Source: an uncultured Bacteroidales bacterium (GTDB lineage: Bacteria; Bacteroidota; Bacteroidia; Bacteroidales; Paludibacteraceae). Taken from it: DNA of 38,293 bases. Below the pieces are notes generated by a model. It was not told the DNA's origin. It made no database searches and saw nothing but the letters and a program-made list of their open reading frames with translations. Of the stretch, positions 34,581 to 38,293 are shown in pieces. Made by a program: the position numbers and the translations under genes. The stretch is from contig CAMJDT010000025.1 in assembly GCA_946404495.1 (NCBI GenBank), forward strand, positions 1 to 38,293, written 5' to 3'. Position 1 is the first letter of the stretch. Each line of letters begins with the position of its first letter.

Positions 34581-35576
34581 TTAAATATAGTTTACCTCCG
34601 GATGTATCTCTATTCCGAATTGCTCTCGTACACTTGCCGTAATAGCGGCTGCGAGACGGACGATATCATCCGCGCTTGCATTATCCCGATTCACGATTAC
34701 CAGCGGCTGCTTCTCATACACCTGCGCGCCGCCTTCCCTCTTGCCTTTCCAGCCCAAGGTATCGATAATCCAGGCTGCGGGTATCTTAAACCCGTCCTCT
34801 TGCGGATAATACGGCATCTGCGGATACTGCTTATGCAGACGCGTGAAATGCTCAGACGAGATAACGGGGTTCTTAAAGAACGACCCTGCGCTGCCCAACT
34901 CTCGTACATCCGGCAGTTTAGCGGCCCGAATACGCAGCACAGCCTCGCGTATCGTCTCCGGCGAGGGTTCGCCTTCGATCGCCTCGCTGAGGTTGCCATA
35001 GTCGAGGTGGTAGGGACCGTCCTTAGTGAGACGATAGGTCACACCGGTCACGATATACTGCCCACGGAGCTCGTTCTTGAAGATCGAATCCCGATAGCCG
35101 AACCGGCACTCCTCGGGCGTGAAGATGCGCTCTTCGCCCGTCGCGATTGCTATAGCACGCACGCTGCTGATCACATCCTTGGCTTCCACGCCATAGGCGC
35201 CTACATTCTGAATAGCCGAAGCGCCTACCGTCCCCGGTATGCCGCTCAGGTTCTCCAGTCCGCAGAGATGCATGTCTGTGAGTTGCCCGATCAGTTCGTC
35301 CAGCACCAATCCGCCTTCGGCCTCGATCAGCACATCCTCCTTCGTCTCCTGCAAGGCGCGCGCCCGATGCATGCGGGATACCAGCACGACACCGTCGAAA
35401 TCGTGAGTAAACAGCAGATTACTCCCCTGCCCGATCGGTAGGATCTTCTCACCGCGGAATTCCTCCAACAGCGACTTGAGTTCCGCTTCCGACTCGTACT
35501 CTACCAGCACCCGCGCCTTCACTTCCAGCCCGAAGGTGTGATACGTTTTCAATGATATATTCTCGTGTCTTATCAT
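34581..35576 (-). CDS. murB: UDP-N-acetylenolpyruvoylglucosamine reductase
   Basis: A 331-aa FAD enzyme that reduces the product of MurA to UDP-MurNAc; the two genes are adjacent in pathway order. FAD contacts include ILPIGQGSNLLF and GLENLSGIPGTVGASAIQNVG. FGYRDSIFK and AGSFFKNPV (catalytic Ser) are present, and the C-terminal Glu lies in IEIHPEVNYI. The long Tyr-containing insert is that of type I MurB. It starts 21 bp after the nadE stop. Confidence 0.96.
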   Translation of the reverse strand: MIRHENISLKTYHTFGLEVKARVLVEYESEAELKSLLEEFRGEKILPIGQGSNLLFTHDFDGVVLVSRMHRARALQETKEDVLIEAEGGLVLDELIGQLTDMHLCGLENLSGIPGTVGASAIQNVGAYGVEAKDVISSVRAIAIATGEERIFTPEECRFGYRDSIFKNELRGQYIVTGVTYRLTKDGPYHLDYGNLSEAIEGEPSPETIREAVLRIRAAKLPDVRELGSAGSFFKNPVISSEHFTRLHKQYPQMPYYPQEDGFKIPAAWIIDTLGWKGKREGGAQVYEKQPLVIVNRDNASADDIVRLAAAITASVREQFGIEIHPEVNYI

Positions 35577-35597
35577 CTGTCTATTGGTTACTGTCTT

Positions 35598-37526
35598 CTA
35601 CATCTCCTTGATATCACTCGGCATCCTCCAGTCACCGCGGGGCGAGAGACTGACGCCTACCACCTTCGGTCCGTCAGGCATGCACGAACGCTTAAACTGC
35701 TGCTGATAGAACCGACGCATAAACACATCCAGCCAATGGCGAATCGTGTCCGGATCAAACTGCTCCTCAAAGGCGATGCTTGCCATATAGAAGATCTTGT
35801 CCTTCGAGAATCCGTAGCGCAGGAAATAGTACATAAAGAAGTCGTGCAACTCGTACGGTCCCACCTTATCTTCGGTCTTCTGGGCAATATTACCCGCCGC
35901 ATCCGTCGGCAGCAGCTCCGGCGAGACGGGTGTGCCGACCACATCCAGTAAGGTATTACAAATCGATACGTAGATATTCTCCGCCGCATAGCGCACGATA
36001 TATTTCACCAGCGTCTTGGGCACTCCGGCATTCACTCCGTACATCGACATCTGATCGCCGCAATAGGTAGCCCAGCCCAATGCCAACTCCGACATATCCC
36101 CCGTGCCGACAACTATTCCGTTGTATTTATTGGCCAGATCCATTAGTATAAGGGTACGTATACGCGCCTGTGCGTTCTCGTACGTGATATCGTGCTGGTT
36201 GATATCGTGATCGATGTCACTCAGATGCTGCGTCGCCATCTCGCGGATGCTGATCTCACGTTGTGTGATTCCCAACTCTTCCATCAGGCGGATGGCGTTC
36301 TGATAGGTGCGTCCCGAGGTACCGAATCCCGGCATCGTCACGCCCATGATTCGTTTTCTATCATAGCCCAACAGGTCGGCTGTCTGCACGCATACCAACA
36401 GTGCCAACGTCGAATCCAATCCGCCGCTCACTCCGAGTACCAGCGTCTCGGCCTTGGTGTGCTCCCACCTGCGTGCCAACGCATTCGTCTGGATGGACAG
36501 CACGTCGTTGCAGTAATCGTCCGCGTCCTTCTTCTCCGGCAGGAACGGCGTTGTGGAGAACTTACGATGTATCGGTTCGGTCATTCCTTCCTCCGACTCA
36601 ATCGGAGCCACGTATATCTTACGGTAATGACCATGTTGGTCTTTGGTGAAGTTGGTATTACGCAGTCGGTCATACCTCAACCGCTCCACATCCAGCTCGG
36701 TTATAACCATACTGCTTTCGCGCTGGAAACGTTCGCCCATTTCTAATAGATGGCCGTTCTCCGCGATATAGGTCGAACCCGAGAACACCACATCCGTCGT
36801 GCTCTCGCCTATTCCCGACGAGGTATATACGTAGCCGCAGTGTACGCGAGCCGACTGCTGGGTAATCATCTGCCGACGGAAGGCATGTTTGTTGGTCAGA
36901 CAGTTCGACGACGAGAGGTTGAAGATAATCTCCGCGCCCTGTATGGCCAACTGCGTCGAGGGAGGCAGCGGACTCCACAGATCCTCGCATATCTCGATGC
37001 CAAAGCAGTAATTGCGGGTGATGAAGAGTTGGTCCGGACCAAAGGGCACTTCGCCGTTCCAGAGCTCAATGGTCGGTATCCTCGGCTGAAATCCTCCGCC
37101 TACGTGCTCCATCGTGAATCGTCCCGAGGTGAACCAACGTTTCTCGTAGAACTCACCCGTATTCGGCAGATTGATCTTGGGCACAACGCCTACCACCTCT
37201 CCGTCCGTGAGCACAAACGCGCAGTTATAGAGGTTGTTATCCACCTTCAGTGGAGCGCCTACCAGCACGATGATCGGCTTCGAACGCGTGAACTCACATA
37301 TCTCCTGCACCGCTTTCAGCGCATTATGCTGCAGCTGCTGCGTGAAGAACAGGTCGGCACAGGTATAACCCGTCACTGTCAGTTCGGGAAAACATATCAC
37401 CTCCACACCCTCTTCCAAGGCTTCGGTTATCATCTGCTTGACTTCGCGTGTGTTGAACGCACAGTCTGCCACCTGCAAACGGGGCACGGCTGCCGCTACG
37501 CGTACAAATCCAAAATTTGTGTTCAT
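35598..37526 (-). CDS. nadE: Glutamine-dependent NAD(+) synthetase
   Basis: A 642-aa protein from ATG 37526 (MNTNFGFVRVAAAVPRLQV). The 102-bp upstream extension contains the promoter and is rejected. An N-terminal nitrilase-type glutaminase has the triad Glu48 (FPELTVTGY), Lys117 (VVPKINLPN) and Cys180 (GIEICEDLW). The C-terminal synthetase has the PP-loop SGGLDSTLAL at 367-376 and later the STGDMSEL-like VVGTGDMSELALGW. It converts NaAD to NAD using Gln as nitrogen donor. The length is that of the two-domain form. It is the first gene of the operon nadE-murB-murA-dsbD-rlmB, with its promoter at 37565-37595. Confidence 0.96.
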   Translation of the reverse strand: MNTNFGFVRVAAAVPRLQVADCAFNTREVKQMITEALEEGVEVICFPELTVTGYTCADLFFTQQLQHNALKAVQEICEFTRSKPIIVLVGAPLKVDNNLYNCAFVLTDGEVVGVVPKINLPNTGEFYEKRWFTSGRFTMEHVGGGFQPRIPTIELWNGEVPFGPDQLFITRNYCFGIEICEDLWSPLPPSTQLAIQGAEIIFNLSSSNCLTNKHAFRRQMITQQSARVHCGYVYTSSGIGESTTDVVFSGSTYIAENGHLLEMGERFQRESSMVITELDVERLRYDRLRNTNFTKDQHGHYRKIYVAPIESEEGMTEPIHRKFSTTPFLPEKKDADDYCNDVLSIQTNALARRWEHTKAETLVLGVSGGLDSTLALLVCVQTADLLGYDRKRIMGVTMPGFGTSGRTYQNAIRLMEELGITQREISIREMATQHLSDIDHDINQHDITYENAQARIRTLILMDLANKYNGIVVGTGDMSELALGWATYCGDQMSMYGVNAGVPKTLVKYIVRYAAENIYVSICNTLLDVVGTPVSPELLPTDAAGNIAQKTEDKVGPYELHDFFMYYFLRYGFSKDKIFYMASIAFEEQFDPDTIRHWLDVFMRRFYQQQFKRSCMPDGPKVVGVSLSPRGDWRMPSDIKEM

Positions 37527-37564
37527 GATCGTGTTTTTTTGCGGTTTCTTACCAAATTTGACGA

Positions 37565-37595
37565 CAAAATTACAAAAAATAACGCATATATGCAA
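37565..37595 (-). promoter_or_regulatory. Bacteroidetes promoter for the nadE operon
   Basis: Minus strand: TTTGCATA with TTG at 37595-37593, 20 bp, TAATTTTG at 37572-37565. It is divergent from the tRNA-Glu promoter 28 bp away. Confidence 0.85.
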
Positions 37596-37622
37596 ATTTT
37601 TTTCACTTTTTTGCCAAAAAAT

Positions 37623-37653
37623 TTGCATATATCAAAAAAAAGCAGTACTTTTG
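37623..37653 (+). promoter_or_regulatory. Bacteroidetes promoter upstream of the structured leader and tRNA-Glu
   Basis: TTTGCATA with TTG at 37623-37625, 20 bp, TACTTTTG at 37646-37653. Transcription would start near 37660, about 170 nt before the tRNA. Confidence 0.8.
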
Positions 37654-37659
37654 CACCCG

Positions 37660-37829
37660 CTTTTGGATTTAGAGACTAATTCTCGAGAGAAAAGAGCAGT
37701 GTTCCTTCAAATAGAACATCCCCTTGAGGGGGGTCCCCAAAAGCTCAGCATGAGGTTTTGGGGAGAGGAGGAAATGCGATGCGCCTTCGGTCACAACGTG
37801 ACCGCACTTCGCAGAGCCATTTCCGACGA
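37660..37829 (+). ncRNA. Candidate structured leader or small RNA before tRNA-Glu
   Basis: Four consecutive hairpins lie between the promoter and the tRNA. (1) TGTTC 37700-37704 pairs with GAACA 37714-37718. (2) CCCC 37720-37723 pairs with GGGG 37728-37731. (3) CCCCAAAA 37735-37742 pairs with TTTTGGGG 37756-37763, extended by CTCA 37744-37747 and TGAG 37751-37754. (4) A long nested hairpin has GGAAATG 37770-37776 with CATTTCC 37818-37824, TGCG 37780-37783 with CGCA 37810-37813, and CGGTCAC 37788-37794 with GTGACCG 37798-37804 around the loop AAC. No credible ORF fills the region. It could be a processed tRNA leader or an independent small RNA. Whether it belongs to a known Bacteroidetes RNA family cannot be decided by eye. 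Confidence 0.5.
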
Positions 37830-37905
37830 GGTGCTATCGTCTAGTGGCCTAGGACAACGGCCTCTCACGCCGTAAACCCCGGTTCGAGTCCGGGTAGCAC
37901 TACCA
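37830..37905 (+). tRNA. tRNA-Glu (anticodon CTC)
   Basis: A full cloverleaf of 76 nt. The acceptor stem is GGTGCTA with TAGCACT (first pair G-U). The D arm is TCGTCTAGTGGCCTAGGACA. The anticodon stem ACGGC and GCCGT encloses the loop CTCTCAC (C34-T35-C36). The T arm has GGTTCGAGTCC, discriminator A is followed by an encoded CCA (37903-37905). The D-arm and loop match bacterial glutamate tRNAs. Confidence 0.97.
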
Positions 37906-37909
37906 AAAG

Positions 37910-37940
37910 AGAACCCGTCGCAAGACTGGTTCTTTTTTTT
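37910..37940 (+). terminator. Intrinsic terminator of tRNA-Glu
   Basis: Stem AGAACC (37910-37915) pairs with GGTTCT (37928-37933), followed by a run of T up to 37940, just after the CCA end. Confidence 0.85.
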
Positions 37941-37957
37941 ATCAGAAATGACATTCA

Positions 37958-37989
37958 ACTATATATTATATATTTATATATAATATAGT
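37958..37989. repeat. Imperfect AT-only palindrome
   Basis: ACTATATATTATATAT is followed by TTATATATAATATAGT, an inverted repeat with a one-base slip, made entirely of A and T apart from the ends. The stretch to 38046 holds no gene. Confidence 0.6.
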
Positions 37990-38046
37990 ATTTGTTTCTT
38001 AAAAAATCGGCTATTCCATGGCTCTTTCTTATAGTCATCTTGGTCC

Positions 38047-38112
38047 TGACCGTCGGTTGACCGTCGGCTGATTGTCGGGATTGGACGCTAATTGGACGCT
38101 AACTGGAGGTGT
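38047..38112. repeat. Six contiguous 11-bp units in two related groups
   Basis: Units in order: TGACCGTCGGT, TGACCGTCGGC, TGATTGTCGGG, ATTGGACGCTA, ATTGGACGCTA, ACTGGAGGTGT. The first three are one family and the fourth and fifth are identical to each other. The period equals one helical turn. They lie in the non-coding gap between the tRNA terminator and the next gene. Role unknown. Confidence 0.7.
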
Positions 38113-38171
38113 CAAAATATTGTTTTTACCTCTCCCACTCTATCCCCCTCAAACATGCCGGCAGCTGGGAG

Positions 38172-38293
38172 TTAAATAAGCCAATCAAGATAATTATCGG
38201 GAGTGACGATAGCTGTTTCTTTGATGTCATAAGCTTTTAGAAATGATTCCGGGAGTTTGGTGGTTCCTTTCTTCGGATTCCATTTCATTTCAA
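38172..38293 (-). CDS. C-terminal end of a probable AAA ATPase with DUF4143 domain (partial)
   Basis: Thirty-nine residues before TAA at 38174-38172, with the 5' part beyond the window. EMKWNPKKGTTKLPESFLKA and then VTPDNYLDWLI match in form the last strand and tail of the DUF4143 nuclease-like domain found in Bacteroidetes AAA ATPases, where (E)-x-K-W-N-P and P-x-x-F are usual and the chain ends near DNY-x-x-x-L. Function of these ATPases is not settled. The assignment rests on this short segment only. Confidence 0.6.
   Translation of the reverse strand, partial: EMKWNPKKGTTKLPESFLKAYDIKETAIVTPDNYLDWLI

Noticed and set aside
37438..37875. 145-codon plus frame spanning the nadE promoter, leader and tRNA
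   Set aside because: It crosses two promoters, stable hairpins and most of a tRNA; no protein signature.
37830..37905. tRNA-Glu as attachment site of an integrated element
   Set aside because: No second copy of the tRNA 3' end and no integrase are visible in the window.

Overview
The window comes from a member of the Bacteroidetes, most likely order Bacteroidales. The evidence is the type IX secretion genes porU and porV, the gene families present, and ten promoters of the Bacteroidetes form: TTG, exactly 20 bp, then TAnnTTTG. Apart from one AT-rich island at the left end, it is a gene-dense chromosomal core of intermediate base composition.

Left accessory part (1-5100). A three-gene restriction-modification locus lies on the minus strand: two D12-class DNA adenine methyltransferases (2609-3616 and 1763-2605), then a FokI-like type IIS endonuclease that runs off the left edge (start codon at 1761). 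I translated the endonuclease by hand; it has 587 codons in the window and keeps the FokI catalytic residues and dimer interface. M.FokI is a single two-domain fusion, whereas here the halves are separate genes. The island abuts a 16-codon stub that looks like the start of a GIY-YIG nuclease gene, and behind that lies a BspA-type leucine-rich-repeat gene. A micro-operon of two tiny overlapping ORFs with its own promoter and terminator follows.

Plus-strand block (5137-17112): lptD, slyD-like FKBP isomerase, der, a degenerate FAH-family gene, porU, porV, ispF, a small secreted protein, aroK and sufE, mostly with overlapping or closely spaced ends. The theme is outer-membrane and secretion assembly plus housekeeping. 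Several junctions carry 7-bp-period AT-rich repeats that start at the upstream stop codon.

Middle (17074-27966). A minus pair, DUF349 coiled-coil protein then an FtsE-like ATPase, is convergent with and overlaps sufE. A divergent TPR protein follows. The minus operon rimP-nusA-infB-cdd-lptF/G then carries translation, transcription and LPS-export genes.

Right part (28004-38293): a carboxypeptidase-regulatory-like protein, a divergent pair of pilin-like membrane protein and rsmD, and then the minus operon nadE-murB-murA-dsbD-rlmB. MurA has Asp in place of the fosfomycin-target Cys. The right end holds a promoter, a strongly structured 170-nt leader, tRNA-Glu(CTC), a terminator, an array of 11-bp repeats, and the 3' end of a probable DUF4143 ATPase.

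The most notable item is the FokI-like system with a split methyltransferase. After it come the structured leader before tRNA-Glu, the FAH-family gene that has lost its metal ligands and gained a palindromic repeat, and the heptamer arrays.
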